Source of the DNA: Comamonadaceae bacterium
Lineage (GTDB): Bacteria > Pseudomonadota > Gammaproteobacteria > Burkholderiales > Burkholderiaceae_C
NCBI GenBank assembly: GCA_025352965.1
Contig: JANXRP010000023.1
Location: 1-51,472, forward strand
Length of the DNA stretch: 51,472 bases
Direction: 5' to 3'
Below, one piece after another: positions 1-8,852 of this stretch. Both the position numbers and the translations under genes were made by a program. The notes under the pieces were generated by a model. That model was not told where the DNA came from, searched no databases, and saw only the letters and a list, made by a program, of their open reading frames with translations. Every line of letters begins with the position of its first letter. Within the stretch, counting starts at the first letter, position 1.

Positions 1-1388
1 TGGCTCTCCGTTGAACCGCTTATGGCGTTCACCGAGTAGAGCACCATCTCTGCCCCGCTTTTGGCGTGGGTTTCGATGGCCTTTAAGGATGCGTCTACGG
101 GCCCGTTGCCCTGTGATTCACCACTGACCTCTTTGCCGCCAATGGTAAAAATGACTTTCGCGTTGGGGCGCTCGCCCGTTTCGCTGGACTGCGCAAGTGA
201 CACGAAGGCGTAGTGCTCGTTCTCAGCTGCGACGTTTTCTTCGCTAACCAAAGCGAGAATGTCTTCGTCAAAAATCTCGGATTTTTTATCGGCGAGTTCT
301 TTGAACTTGAGGAACGCAGCATTGGTCTCGGCCTCACTGTCCATTTGCACGCCAAGCTCTTGCAAGCGTTGTTTGAAGGCATTGCGACCCGAAAGTTTAC
401 CGAGCACAATTTTGTTAGCCGTCCAGCCCACGTCCTCGGCCTTCATGACTTCGTAGGTCTCACGCGCTTTCAAAACGCCGTCTTGGTGGATGCCACTGGC
501 GTGCGCAAACGCATTGGCTCCCACAATTGCCTTGTTGGGCTGCACCACAAAGCCCGTGGTTTGACTCACCATACGACTTGCAGGCAGGATTTGCCTAGTG
601 TCCACACGTGTGTTTAAGTTGAAATAATCGCTACGGGTTTTGAGCGCCATAACCACTTCTTCCAAGCTGCAATTGCCCGCACGTTCACCAAGGCCGTTGA
701 TCGTGCACTCAATTTGACGTGCGCCACCAATCTTGACACCAGCCAAGCTGTTCGCCACGGCCATGCCAAGGTCGTTGTGACAGTGGACGCTCCAGACGGC
801 TTTGTCGGAATTGGGGATGCGTGTCCGCAAGTTTTTGATGAAGTTGCCATAGAGTTCTGGCACGGCATAACCAACGGTATCGGGCACATTGATGGTGGTT
901 GCGCCCTCTTTAATAACGGCTTCCAACACACGGCACAAGAAATCAGGGTCACTGCGGTAACCGTCTTCGGGCGAAAACTCAATGTCGTCCATCAAGTTAC
1001 GGGCGAAGCGGGTGGATTGCTTGGCTTGCTCGAACACTTGGTCTGGTGTCATGCGCAGCTTCATCTCCATGTGCAGCGGGCTAGTGGCAAGAAACAAGTG
1101 CAAACGGGCGCGGTTGGCAGGTTTTAAGGCTTCGGCAGCACGGGAAATGTCGCGGTCGTTAGCGCGAGCAAGTGAGCAAATGATGGAGTCTTTGATGACT
1201 TCGGCAATGGCTTTGACGCATTCGAAATCACCGTTGGACGATGCCGCAAAGCCAGCCTCGATCACGTCAACCTTGAGACGCTCTAATTGGCGGGCAATGC
1301 GGAGTTTTTCGTCACGCGTCATGGATGCGCCAGGGCTTTGTTCGCCATCGCGCAAGGTGGTGTCAAAAATGATGAGTTGGTCTGACAT
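1..1388 (-). CDS. leuA: 2-isopropylmalate synthase LeuA (3' end cut by window edge)
   Basis: Condenses acetyl-CoA with 2-oxoisovalerate, the first committed step of leucine synthesis. About 462 residues are visible from the ATG at 1388; the C-terminal end lies outside the window. The N-terminal TIM-barrel domain shows the catalytic DTTLRDGEQ motif (residues 9-17) and the metal-binding HCHND (202-206). The part that runs off the edge belongs to the C-terminal leucine-binding regulatory domain, so feedback inhibition by leucine is expected from the family. The start is supported by AGGAG six bases upstream. It lies downstream of pssA but has its own promoter and attenuator between 1425 and 1585, so control by leucine supply is expected at both the transcript and enzyme level. 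Confidence 0.97.
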   Translation of the reverse strand, partial: MSDQLIIFDTTLRDGEQSPGASMTRDEKLRIARQLERLKVDVIEAGFAASSNGDFECVKAIAEVIKDSIICSLARANDRDISRAAEALKPANRARLHLFLATSPLHMEMKLRMTPDQVFEQAKQSTRFARNLMDDIEFSPEDGYRSDPDFLCRVLEAVIKEGATTINVPDTVGYAVPELYGNFIKNLRTRIPNSDKAVWSVHCHNDLGMAVANSLAGVKIGGARQIECTINGLGERAGNCSLEEVVMALKTRSDYFNLNTRVDTRQILPASRMVSQTTGFVVQPNKAIVGANAFAHASGIHQDGVLKARETYEVMKAEDVGWTANKIVLGKLSGRNAFKQRLQELGVQMDSEAETNAAFLKFKELADKKSEIFDEDILALVSEENVAAENEHYAFVSLAQSSETGERPNAKVIFTIGGKEVSGESQGNGPVDASLKAIETHAKSGAEMVLYSVNAISGSTES

Positions 1389-1424
1389 GTGAAGCTCCTA
1401 AAAATCAATCGAAAATTCGGACAT

Positions 1425-1453
1425 AAAAAAACCCGTTGGTGTTAACAACGGGT
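1425..1453 (-). terminator. Attenuator terminator of leuA
   Basis: On the minus strand an 8-bp perfect stem (ACCCGTTG paired with CAACGGGT, positions 1453-1446 and 1438-1431) with a 7-base loop is followed directly by a run of seven T. It stands between the leader peptide stop codon and leuA, 36 bases before the leuA start, the position of an amino-acid biosynthesis attenuator. Its upstream arm can pair instead with leader positions 1498-1506: AACAACGGG there is the exact complement of CCCGTTGTT at 1452-1444. That pairing would block the terminator. Confidence 0.85.
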
Positions 1454-1474
1454 CGGTATTTGGTTTTGCTTGAC

Positions 1475-1549
1475 TTATAGATGCGCAAAAACAGCCGCCC
1501 GTTGTTGGGGTAGCAGTAGTAGCAGCGAAGAAATCAAAGTTGAATACAT
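1475..1549 (-). CDS. leuL: leu leader peptide (24 residues)
   Basis: A 24-codon reading frame begins with ATG at 1549 and ends with TAA at 1475-1477. Codons 9-13 are five consecutive leucine codons (CTG CTA CTA CTG CTA), and Leu also occurs at 5 and 24; the residues around the run read SSLLLLLPQQ. Such a run ahead of a terminator and leuA is the signature of a leucine-responsive attenuator. A ribosome stalled at the first Leu codons would leave the antiterminator arm (1498-1506) free, whereas rapid translation would favour the terminator. No Shine-Dalgarno sequence precedes the ATG, and the -10 box is only seven bases upstream, so the leader may be translated from a leaderless transcript. Confidence 0.85.
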   Translation of the reverse strand: MYSTLISSLLLLLPQQRAAVFAHL

Positions 1550-1556
1550 GAGTTGG

Positions 1557-1585
1557 AATATAGCACAGGTTTTTTGGTTGTACAA
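1557..1585 (-). promoter_or_regulatory. Sigma-70 type promoter of leuL-leuA
   Basis: On the minus strand TTGTAC (1585-1580) is separated by exactly 17 bases from TATATT (1562-1557). The -10 box matches the consensus at five of six positions, the -35 box at three. It begins four bases after the pssA stop codon, so leuA can be transcribed independently of the upstream genes. The predicted start falls at or within a few bases of the leader ATG at 1549. Confidence 0.65.
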
Positions 1586-1588
1586 AAA

Positions 1589-2368
1589 TTACTGATGCAG
1601 GCCTTTTTCTTCGGGCTCGTCAATCGATGTGCTAATGACACTAACAGTTTGCCCTTTTGCGCGCTTGTAAAACAAAATGGCATAACCGCTAACACCGTAA
1701 AGCATAAAAATAATGAAGAGCACTGAGGGTGGGTGCAGGCCAATGACACCAATCAATAACGCGATAGCAACCAACACCACAAACGGCACCGTCTTTTTGA
1801 AGTGCATGTCTTTAAAACTATAAAACGGAACATTGGTCACCATAGTGAGCCCCGCATAGAGCGATAAAACAAAGACGACCCATACGACATCTTTTCCGCT
1901 CACGCCAAGCTCAATACAAACCCACATAAAGCCTATGACCAAAGCCGCAGCAGCTGGCGATGGTAAGCCTTGAAAGTAGCGTTTGTCCACCACAGCCGTA
2001 TTGACGTTAAAGCGAGCCAAGCGTAGAGCAGCGCATGAGCAATACACAAAAGCAGCCACCCAACCCCAACGTCCAATGTCGCGCAATGCCCACTCGTAAG
2101 CAATCAATGCGGGGGCTGCACCAAAAGACACCATATCAGCCAGCGAATCCATTTGTTCTCCAAACTCGCTTTGCGTATTCGTCATGCGAGCCACGCGACC
2201 ATCTAAGCTGTCTAAAACCATGGCTGCAAATATCCCCATCGCAGACAATTCAAAACGACCATCCATCGCCATCACAATGGCATAAAACGCACCAAACAAG
2301 GCGGCAAGCGTAAACAGGTTAGGCAGTACGTAAATGCCTTTGTGACGTGGTATTGGTGTGTTTTCCAT
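1589..2368 (-). CDS. pssA: CDP-diacylglycerol--serine O-phosphatidyltransferase
   Basis: Makes phosphatidylserine from CDP-diacylglycerol and L-serine in the inner membrane, the first step to phosphatidylethanolamine. The 259-residue protein is hydrophobic with several membrane segments. It carries the complete CDP-alcohol phosphatidyltransferase signature D-G-x2-A-R-x8-G-x3-D-x3-D at residues 56-78 (D56, G57, A60, R61, G70, D74, D78). This is the membrane type II enzyme, unlike the peripheral E. coli PssA. No clear Shine-Dalgarno sequence precedes the start, and the ilvC terminator ends only about 20 bases upstream. Transcription may come from read-through or from an unrecognised promoter. 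In many Burkholderiales a psd gene lies between ilvC and pssA; it is absent here. Confidence 0.95.
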   Translation of the reverse strand: MENTPIPRHKGIYVLPNLFTLAALFGAFYAIVMAMDGRFELSAMGIFAAMVLDSLDGRVARMTNTQSEFGEQMDSLADMVSFGAAPALIAYEWALRDIGRWGWVAAFVYCSCAALRLARFNVNTAVVDKRYFQGLPSPAAAALVIGFMWVCIELGVSGKDVVWVVFVLSLYAGLTMVTNVPFYSFKDMHFKKTVPFVVLVAIALLIGVIGLHPPSVLFIIFMLYGVSGYAILFYKRAKGQTVSVISTSIDEPEEKGLHQ

Positions 2369-2386
2369 ATTGGGTCAGTTTAATTG

Positions 2387-2418
2387 AAAAAGCCGCGCCT
2401 TATTGCTAAAGCGCGGCT
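2387..2418 (-). terminator. Rho-independent terminator after ilvBHC
   Basis: On the minus strand AGCCGCGC (2418-2411) pairs perfectly with GCGCGGCT (2398-2391) across a 12-base loop. A run of T follows at 2390-2387. It lies about 20 bases after the ilvC stop codon and about 20 bases before pssA, so it should separate or attenuate transcription between them. Confidence 0.85.
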
Positions 2419-2439
2419 CCTGTACATCCGAACTAAAAA

Positions 2440-3471
<1,032 letters not shown>

Positions 3472-3514
3472 TTAAATAAAAAAGTAAAAAATAAATTAAA
3501 AATTAGAGGCCTGA

Positions 3515-4009
3515 TTAGAGTCTCAGAATTCTCTCGCCTCGTCCAATACCTGATGCGCCAGAACGTACCGTCTCTAAAATCGCGCTCTTGTCAATCGCTT
3601 GCAAAAACGCGTCGTTCTTGGTCAGATCGCCCGTGAGCTCAATCGTGTAACTCTTGTCCGTTACGTCGATGATGCGGCCACGGAAAATTTCCGCCATACG
3701 CATCATTTCTTCGCGCTCTTTGCCCACCGCGCGAACTTTCACCATCATGAGCTCTCGCTCGGTGTACGCACCTTCGGTGAGGTTAATCACTTTGACGACT
3801 TCAATCAAACGGTTCAAGTGCTTGGTGATTTGTTCAATCACTTCGTCTGAGCCCGAAGTTTGAATCGTCATGCGCGACAGCGTGGGGTCCTCTGTCGGGG
3901 CGACTGTCAGGCTTTCGATGTTGTAGGCGCGAGCGGAGAAAAGACCGACCACACGCGACAATGCGCCTGCTTCGTTTTCTAATAAAACGGCGATGATATG
4001 TTTTCTCAT
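3515..4009 (-). CDS. ilvH: Acetolactate synthase small (regulatory) subunit
   Basis: Regulatory subunit that activates the catalytic subunit IlvB and gives valine feedback inhibition. The 164 residues are typical. The N-terminal ACT domain spans about residues 4-75 (HIIAVLLENEAGALSRVVGL), followed by the ALS_ss C-terminal domain. The ATG overlaps the ilvB stop codon by one base (TAATG), and a GGAGG sequence lies inside the end of ilvB, so the two subunits are translationally coupled as expected for a stoichiometric complex. Confidence 0.97.
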   Translation of the reverse strand: MRKHIIAVLLENEAGALSRVVGLFSARAYNIESLTVAPTEDPTLSRMTIQTSGSDEVIEQITKHLNRLIEVVKVINLTEGAYTERELMMVKVRAVGKEREEMMRMAEIFRGRIIDVTDKSYTIELTGDLTKNDAFLQAIDKSAILETVRSGASGIGRGERILRL

Positions 4010-5790
4010 TACAGATCCTCCGAGCCAAGGTTGGCACTTAGCAGCATCTCGGTGATGCCCTTACCTGCTTGCACCATCGGGAACACGTTTTCGGTTTGAT
4101 CGGTTTGGATGTCCAAAAACACCGTTCGGTCTTTCAATCGGCGAGCTTCGCGCAGCGCAGGCTCTACATCTTCAGGACGCTCCACCTTGATGCCCACATG
4201 CCCGTAAGCCTCAGCCAGCTTGACGAAATCAGGCAATGCATCCATATAGCTGCTGGAGTAGCGACCCGAGTATTCAATCTCTTGCCACTGACGAACCATG
4301 CCGAGATAGCGGTTGTTCAGCGCCAAAATCTTGATCGGCGTTTTGTATTGCAAGCAAGTCGATAACTCTTGGATACACATTTGTACCGAGCCTTCGCCCG
4401 TCACGCAAAACACCTCAGAATCAGGCTTTGCCAGCTTGATACCCATGGCGTAGGGAATGCCCACGCCCATGGTACCAAGGCCACCCGAGTTAATCCAGCG
4501 GCGTGGATCTTTGAACTTGTAGTATTGCGCCGCCCACATCTGGTGCTGACCCACATCGGATGTGATGTACACATCGTCATCTTTAGTCATGTTCCACAGC
4601 GTTTCAATCACTTTTTGTGGCTTGATGACAACTGTATTTTCGCTGTCGTACTTCATGCAGTCTCTGGAACGCCAGCCTTCAATGGTTTTCCACCAATCCG
4701 CCAAAGCAGCCGCGTCGGGTTTCAGCCCAGACTCTTTGATCATTCCCATCAGCTCAATCAAAACATCTTTGACATCGCCCACAATAGGTACGTCGACCTT
4801 CACGCGCTTAGAAATACTGGAAGGATCGATGTCGATGTGAATGATCTTGCGTTCGTTTTGCGCAAAGTGCTTGGGATTGCCAATCACGCGGTCATCAAAA
4901 CGTGCGCCAATGGCAATCAACACGTCGCAGTTTTGCATCGCGTTATTGGCCTCCACCGTGCCGTGCATCCCGAGCATGCCCAAAAACTTGGGGTTGTTGG
5001 CATCAATTGCGCCCAGTCCCATGAGGGTGTTTGTGCAAGGGTAACCCAACGTCTCAACCAAATGACGCAGTTCGCCCGTAGCGTTACTCAAAATCGCACC
5101 GCCACCCGAATAAATGTACGGACGCTTGGCACCAAGCAGCAATTGCATCGCTTTTTTGATTTGCCCCGTATGTCCCTTCATCACGGGCTGATACGAGCGC
5201 ATATCAACGGCTTGTGTGTACCCGTGGTAAGTCGCTTTTTTGAACGACACGTCCTTCGGGATATCAATCACCACAGGGCCTGGACGACCTGTGCGCGCGA
5301 TATGAAAAGCTTTTTTAATCGTCAGCTCTAAATCGCGCGGATCTTTCACCAAGAAATTATGCTTGACGATAGGACGCGTAATGCCAACCGTATCGCACTC
5401 TTGGAAGGCATCTAAGCCAATCGCGTGAGTCGGTACATTACCCGTGATGATGACCATCGGGATGCTGTCCATGTAGGCGGTGGCAATGCCAGTGATGGCG
5501 TTGGTCACACCAGGACCTGATGTCACTAGCGCCACGCCGACTTCGCCAGTGGCGCGTGCATAACCGTCTGCGGCATGAACGGCAGCTTGCTCGTGGCGCA
5601 CCAATACGTGCTGGATTTTGTCTTGACGGTAAAACGCGTCGTAAATGTAGAGAACTGCACCGCCCGGGTAGCCCCAGATATGCTTGACGTTTTCTTCAAT
5701 GAGGGCTTTGACTAAGATGTCAGAACCCATAAGCTCGTCGCCTGCTTGGCCTTCGAGCGCTAAGTTTTTAGGAGGTGAGTTTGTTGCCAT
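4009..5790 (-). CDS. ilvB: Acetolactate synthase large (catalytic) subunit
   Basis: ThDP-, FAD- and Mg2+-dependent enzyme that condenses two pyruvates, or pyruvate with 2-oxobutyrate, at the entry to branched-chain amino acid synthesis. About 593 residues, with the N-terminal ThDP-binding domain (catalytic Glu in VRHEQAAVHAADGYAR), a central FAD-binding domain and the C-terminal ThDP-pyrophosphate domain. The metal-binding motif reads GEGSVQM...NN, with Glu where GDG is usual in E. coli; I believe this is a lineage variant. I chose the ATG at 5790 over a TTG two codons upstream because AAAGG lies at the right distance from it. First gene of ilvB-ilvH-ilvC, divergent from the ECF sigma gene. 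The gene could equally be named ilvI. Confidence 0.97.
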   Translation of the reverse strand: MATNSPPKNLALEGQAGDELMGSDILVKALIEENVKHIWGYPGGAVLYIYDAFYRQDKIQHVLVRHEQAAVHAADGYARATGEVGVALVTSGPGVTNAITGIATAYMDSIPMVIITGNVPTHAIGLDAFQECDTVGITRPIVKHNFLVKDPRDLELTIKKAFHIARTGRPGPVVIDIPKDVSFKKATYHGYTQAVDMRSYQPVMKGHTGQIKKAMQLLLGAKRPYIYSGGGAILSNATGELRHLVETLGYPCTNTLMGLGAIDANNPKFLGMLGMHGTVEANNAMQNCDVLIAIGARFDDRVIGNPKHFAQNERKIIHIDIDPSSISKRVKVDVPIVGDVKDVLIELMGMIKESGLKPDAAALADWWKTIEGWRSRDCMKYDSENTVVIKPQKVIETLWNMTKDDDVYITSDVGQHQMWAAQYYKFKDPRRWINSGGLGTMGVGIPYAMGIKLAKPDSEVFCVTGEGSVQMCIQELSTCLQYKTPIKILALNNRYLGMVRQWQEIEYSGRYSSSYMDALPDFVKLAEAYGHVGIKVERPEDVEPALREARRLKDRTVFLDIQTDQTENVFPMVQAGKGITEMLLSANLGSEDL

Positions 5791-5882
5791 GAACAACCTT
5801 TCGTGAATTTCAGTTGAAAAACCTTGGGTGCCGCGTCGTACACTCTTGTGAAGTAACTTGGCGACTTAGAATCCAAAACATG

Positions 5883-5903
5883 GATCATCAAGATAAGATG
5901 ATC
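5883..5903. promoter_or_regulatory. Inverted repeat in the ilvB/ECF sigma intergenic region
   Basis: GATCATC (5883-5889) and GATGATC (5897-5903) form a perfect 7-bp inverted repeat with a 7-base spacer, about 14 bp centre to centre. It lies in the 182-base region between the divergent ilvB and sigma factor genes. The symmetry and spacing suit a dimeric repressor or activator site. It is not followed by a T run on either strand, so a terminator is unlikely. The factor that would bind is unknown. Confidence 0.35.
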
Positions 5904-5972
5904 GGTTCAGGATTCGTTTGATAAGCCTTCGATTATCGCATAGACCTTTTTTACCTTTTTGAAATCTGACTT

Positions 5973-6539
5973 TTGGCAACTCCTTTAGAACTCTCTAACT
6001 TCCTCAAAGAGGCCGAAAGACGGGCTTTCAAGCGAAGCGTCTATCACGTGCGGAATGAGGAGTCGGCGCTAGACATTGTGCAAGACAGCATGATGAAGCT
6101 GTCTATTCACTATGGCGATAAGCCAATCGCAGAATTGCCGCTGTTGTTCGCTCGAATTTTGTCAAACACGACCCTAGATTGGTTTCGAGCGCAAAAGAAA
6201 GACCGAGCAGTTTTTAGCAACTTCAGCGACTTTGGTTCGGGGCTGGACGATGATGAGTCGGACATTTTGGAAACTTTAGAGGTTTTGGACACTTCTGAAC
6301 AAAATGAGAGTGCAGAGTCCACACTCGATCGCAAAGAAACGCTAAAGTTATTAGAAAAAGAAATCGAAAAGCTCCCAGCACGTCAACGAGAAGCCTTCCT
6401 TTTACGTTATTGGGAGGAGATGGACGTGGCAGAGACTGCTGCGGCTATGGGGTGCACCGAGGGCAGCGTCAAAACGCACTGCTCGCGAGCATGCCAAGCT
6501 TTAGGTAAATCGCTTAAAGAAATCGGAATCAAGCTATGA
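5973..6539 (+). CDS. ECF-type RNA polymerase sigma factor
   Basis: A 188-residue extracytoplasmic-function sigma factor. Sigma region 2 covers about residues 17-80 (AFKRSVYHVRNEESALDIVQ), and region 4 with its helix-turn-helix covers about 133-180 (LPARQREAFLLRYWEEMDVA). The linker between them (81-120) is long and very acidic. The start is taken as the TTG at 5973 because MATPxELSxFL is the family N-terminus as I recall it; no strong Shine-Dalgarno sequence is visible. A possible promoter is TTGATA (5918-5923), 17 bases, TAGACC (5941-5946). The stop overlaps the next start (ATGA), coupling it to the DUF3619 gene. The regulon cannot be read from the window. Confidence 0.9.
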   Translation: MATPLELSNFLKEAERRAFKRSVYHVRNEESALDIVQDSMMKLSIHYGDKPIAELPLLFARILSNTTLDWFRAQKKDRAVFSNFSDFGSGLDDDESDILETLEVLDTSEQNESAESTLDRKETLKLLEKEIEKLPARQREAFLLRYWEEMDVAETAAAMGCTEGSVKTHCSRACQALGKSLKEIGIKL

Positions 6540-6955
6540 CACATAAAACTATTTTCATTACACAAGACCAATTCGCTAAAAGCTTGATTCAGCGTCTGGA
6601 CACAGCTGCGCAAATCACATCCCCCGATATTGCAGAGCGGCTACGTTTTGCGCGCGAGCGTGCGATTGGCGCACAAAAAATAGCGTCAACAAGCACCGCC
6701 TGGAGCCTTGCTCCGCAAACAAGTGGTGTATTCGCTTTAGGCGGTGGTAACTTCAACTTGTTTAGCAAGCTGGGGATGATTGTTCCTTTGGTTGCGCTAG
6801 TTGTCGGCTTGATTGCGATTAATCAACTACAAAACGACTACCGTGCGAAAGAAATTGCTGATGTAGACGCTGCCCTCCTCACCGATGATTTACCTCCGGC
6901 AGCCTACGCTGACCAAGGCTTTGGACAATTCCTTAAATTGCAGACGGAGCGTTAA
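6536..6955 (+). CDS. DUF3619 family membrane protein, possible anti-sigma partner
   Basis: A 139-residue protein with a soluble N-terminal part (about 1-78), one transmembrane segment (about 79-97, LGMIVPLVALVVGLIAIN) and a short C-terminal tail. The tail contains ADVDAALLTDDLPPAAYAD, characteristic of DUF3619. Topology should place the N-terminal part in the cytoplasm and the tail in the periplasm. Its start codon overlaps the sigma factor stop by four bases. That arrangement, with the single membrane segment, suggests a membrane anti-sigma factor. This is inference; no zinc-binding anti-sigma motif is present. Confidence 0.85.
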   Translation: MTHKTIFITQDQFAKSLIQRLDTAAQITSPDIAERLRFARERAIGAQKIASTSTAWSLAPQTSGVFALGGGNFNLFSKLGMIVPLVALVVGLIAINQLQNDYRAKEIADVDAALLTDDLPPAAYADQGFGQFLKLQTER

Positions 6956-6958
6956 TCG

Positions 6959-7534
6959 ATGACGCTGTCAGTTCGACTCTTTTCTTACCTAGCCGCTTTT
7001 TTGGTGTGCGCTAGCGCCTGGGGCGCGGAAACTGCGCCCACTCCCGCCAAGACACCGCCCTCTAAGGCAGTAAAACCATCTAAAGTCACCAAACCCATGT
7101 GGGCTGACCTCAAACCTGAGCAGCACGTCGCGCTTGCGCCGTTGCAAACGGAGTGGCTCAAAATGAGCGAGCCACAAAAGCGTAAGTGGCTAGAAGTATC
7201 TAAAAACTATAGCAAGCTAAGCGTCGACGATCAAACCAAATTGCACACTCGAATGACGGACTGGGTTCACTTATCACCCGAACAGCGTGCACAAGCACGA
7301 CTTAATTTTTCCGTAGCCAAGACACTTAGCCCTGAAGAAAAACAAAAGCAATGGGAAGCCTATCAAGCCCTAAGCCCAGACGAAAAAACCAAATTACAGG
7401 CCAAGGCAAAAGCCAATACACCCAATAGCGCCGCACTTGCTGCAAAACCGCAAAACAAAGTGCTGCCTGGCAAGTCATCGTCGGTTCCTGTACCTACGCC
7501 CTCTGCGGCAACGCTAGTTCCAACCGAAAAATGA
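6959..7534 (+). CDS. DUF3106 domain protein, exported
   Basis: A 191-residue protein with a Sec signal peptide (about residues 1-23, ending ASAWGA before ETAP) and a Pro/Thr/Lys-rich spacer. The helical DUF3106 core (about 44-140) is built from repeated short units of the type LxPEQxxxWxxL (LKPEQHVALAPL, LSPEQRAQARLNF, LSPEEKQKQW, LSPDEKTKL). The C-terminus is low-complexity Ala/Pro/Ser. It probably resides in the periplasm. It starts four bases after the DUF3619 stop and overlaps the RDD gene by four bases, so the four genes form one operon. The repeats resemble those of periplasmic helical stress proteins, but no function is established. Confidence 0.85.
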   Translation: MTLSVRLFSYLAAFLVCASAWGAETAPTPAKTPPSKAVKPSKVTKPMWADLKPEQHVALAPLQTEWLKMSEPQKRKWLEVSKNYSKLSVDDQTKLHTRMTDWVHLSPEQRAQARLNFSVAKTLSPEEKQKQWEAYQALSPDEKTKLQAKAKANTPNSAALAAKPQNKVLPGKSSSVPVPTPSAATLVPTEK

Positions 7535-8001
7535 CCCCCGCCAGTTTGTTGAAACGCATGGCGGCTTGGGTCTATGAAGGACTGCTGCTCTTTGCCGTAT
7601 GTGCCATCACGGCTCTCTTATTTAGTCTTGTAACCAATAGCAAAAACGCACTTACGCATCATGTTGCCTTAAGTTGTATTTTGTTTGTGGTGATTGGCAT
7701 TTACTTCAGTTGGTTTTGGTCAAAAGGCCAAACACTCGCCATGAAAACTTGGCGCATCAAAATAACCGATACGGCTGGTAAGCCACTATCCATAAGGCTT
7801 GCAGTAGTGCGCTATTTACTATCTTGGCTCTGGTTTGCCCCCCCTCTCACTGCACTGGCGTTCACAGAACTCAATAACCAACGCCTCTATGGTGCATTAG
7901 CGGGGTGGATGGTGCTCTACGTACTGCTAGCATGGTTACACCCTTCTAAACAATTTGTCCACGACCGATTGGCTGGCACGATGTTGGTGACGGCTCTGTA
8001 A
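7531..8001 (+). CDS. RDD family inner membrane protein
   Basis: A 156-residue integral membrane protein with three to four hydrophobic segments (about residues 15-37, 46-64, 88-108 and 120-138). The RDD family is named for conserved Arg and Asp residues. Here the first helix has LLKRMAAWVYEG, in which Glu replaces the usual Asp, and the last has HDRLAGT. The family includes putative transporters and membrane stress proteins. It ends the sigma factor operon, 25 bases before map, and its ATG overlaps the DUF3106 stop. Confidence 0.85.
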   Translation: MTPASLLKRMAAWVYEGLLLFAVCAITALLFSLVTNSKNALTHHVALSCILFVVIGIYFSWFWSKGQTLAMKTWRIKITDTAGKPLSIRLAVVRYLLSWLWFAPPLTALAFTELNNQRLYGALAGWMVLYVLLAWLHPSKQFVHDRLAGTMLVTAL

Positions 8002-8011
8002 GGGCTAAATT

Positions 8012-8017
8012 TATAAT
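8012..8017 (+). promoter_or_regulatory. Candidate -10 box for map
   Basis: A perfect TATAAT ends nine bases before the map ATG at 8027. Upstream, TGACGG (7988-7993) is a weak -35 candidate at 18 bases. The predicted start would fall within a few bases of the ATG, and no Shine-Dalgarno sequence stands at a normal distance. A leaderless map transcript is therefore possible. Confidence 0.45.
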
Positions 8018-8026
8018 CACTCGCGT

Positions 8027-8842
8027 ATGACTATCACCATCAAAAACAAAGAAGAAATCGAAGGCATGCGCGCTGCGGGACGCGCCGCCTCTCAACTTTT
8101 GGATTACCTGACCCCGTTTGTCCGCGAAGGCAAGACGACCAATCAGATTGACAAACTGGCTTACGACTTCATCAAGCATGATCTCAAATCGACTCCCGCG
8201 CCACTGAACTACGACCCAATGGGCGGCAATCCTTATCCTAAATCGATTTGCACGTCGGTCAATAACATGGTGTGCCACGGCATTCCAAACGATAAACCGC
8301 TGCGTAAGGGCGATATCCTTAATATTGACGTTGGCGTGACTACCCAAGATGGCTGGATTGGCGACACGAGCCGCATGTTCGTGATTGGCGAAGCATCCAT
8401 TGCAGCCAAACGTCTATGCGCGTTGACTTACGACGCGATGTGGCACGGTATTTCTAAAATCGGGCCGAATGTTTGCATCGTAGAAATTGGCCGTGCGATT
8501 CAAAAATTTACCGAAACACAAGGTTGCTCCGTCGTGCGAGACTACTGTGGTCACGGCATTGGTCGTAACTTTCATGAAGAGCCGCAAATTTTGCATTTCG
8601 TCAGCCCCGAAGCCAAAACCATCTTGGTGCCAGGCATGACAATTACCGTAGAACCCATGATTAACGCAGGCCGCAAAGAAACCAAAGGCTTGCCCGACGG
8701 CTGGGGCGTGGTGACTAAAGACCGCTCGCTGTCGGCACAGTGGGAGCACACGGTGTTGGTGACGGAAACAGGATTCGAAGTGTTAACGCTATCCGAAGGC
8801 TACCCAGAGTTACCTGCATTTATCACGTCAACAAAAACGTAA
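8027..8842 (+). CDS. map: Methionine aminopeptidase, type I
   Basis: Removes the initiator methionine from nascent proteins in the cytoplasm. The 271 residues match type I bacterial enzymes. The five metal ligands are recognisable: Asp in NIDVGV and in DTSRMF, His in GHGIGRNFHEEP, Glu in ITVEPMI and Glu in QWEHTVLV. It precedes glnD by ten bases, a common betaproteobacterial pairing, and probably shares a transcript with it. Confidence 0.97.
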   Translation: MTITIKNKEEIEGMRAAGRAASQLLDYLTPFVREGKTTNQIDKLAYDFIKHDLKSTPAPLNYDPMGGNPYPKSICTSVNNMVCHGIPNDKPLRKGDILNIDVGVTTQDGWIGDTSRMFVIGEASIAAKRLCALTYDAMWHGISKIGPNVCIVEIGRAIQKFTETQGCSVVRDYCGHGIGRNFHEEPQILHFVSPEAKTILVPGMTITVEPMINAGRKETKGLPDGWGVVTKDRSLSAQWEHTVLVTETGFEVLTLSEGYPELPAFITSTKT

Positions 8843-8852
8843 AACTAGCGGC

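Noticed and set aside
4369-5331. Open frame of 320 codons on the plus strand antisense to ilvB
   Set aside because: It lies wholly inside ilvB, has no recognisable domain or ribosome site, and mirrors codon bias of the real gene.
5797-5972. Attenuator or leader peptide ahead of ilvB
   Set aside because: No run of Ile, Val or Leu codons and no hairpin followed by T on the minus strand; the one ATG-started frame runs into ilvB.
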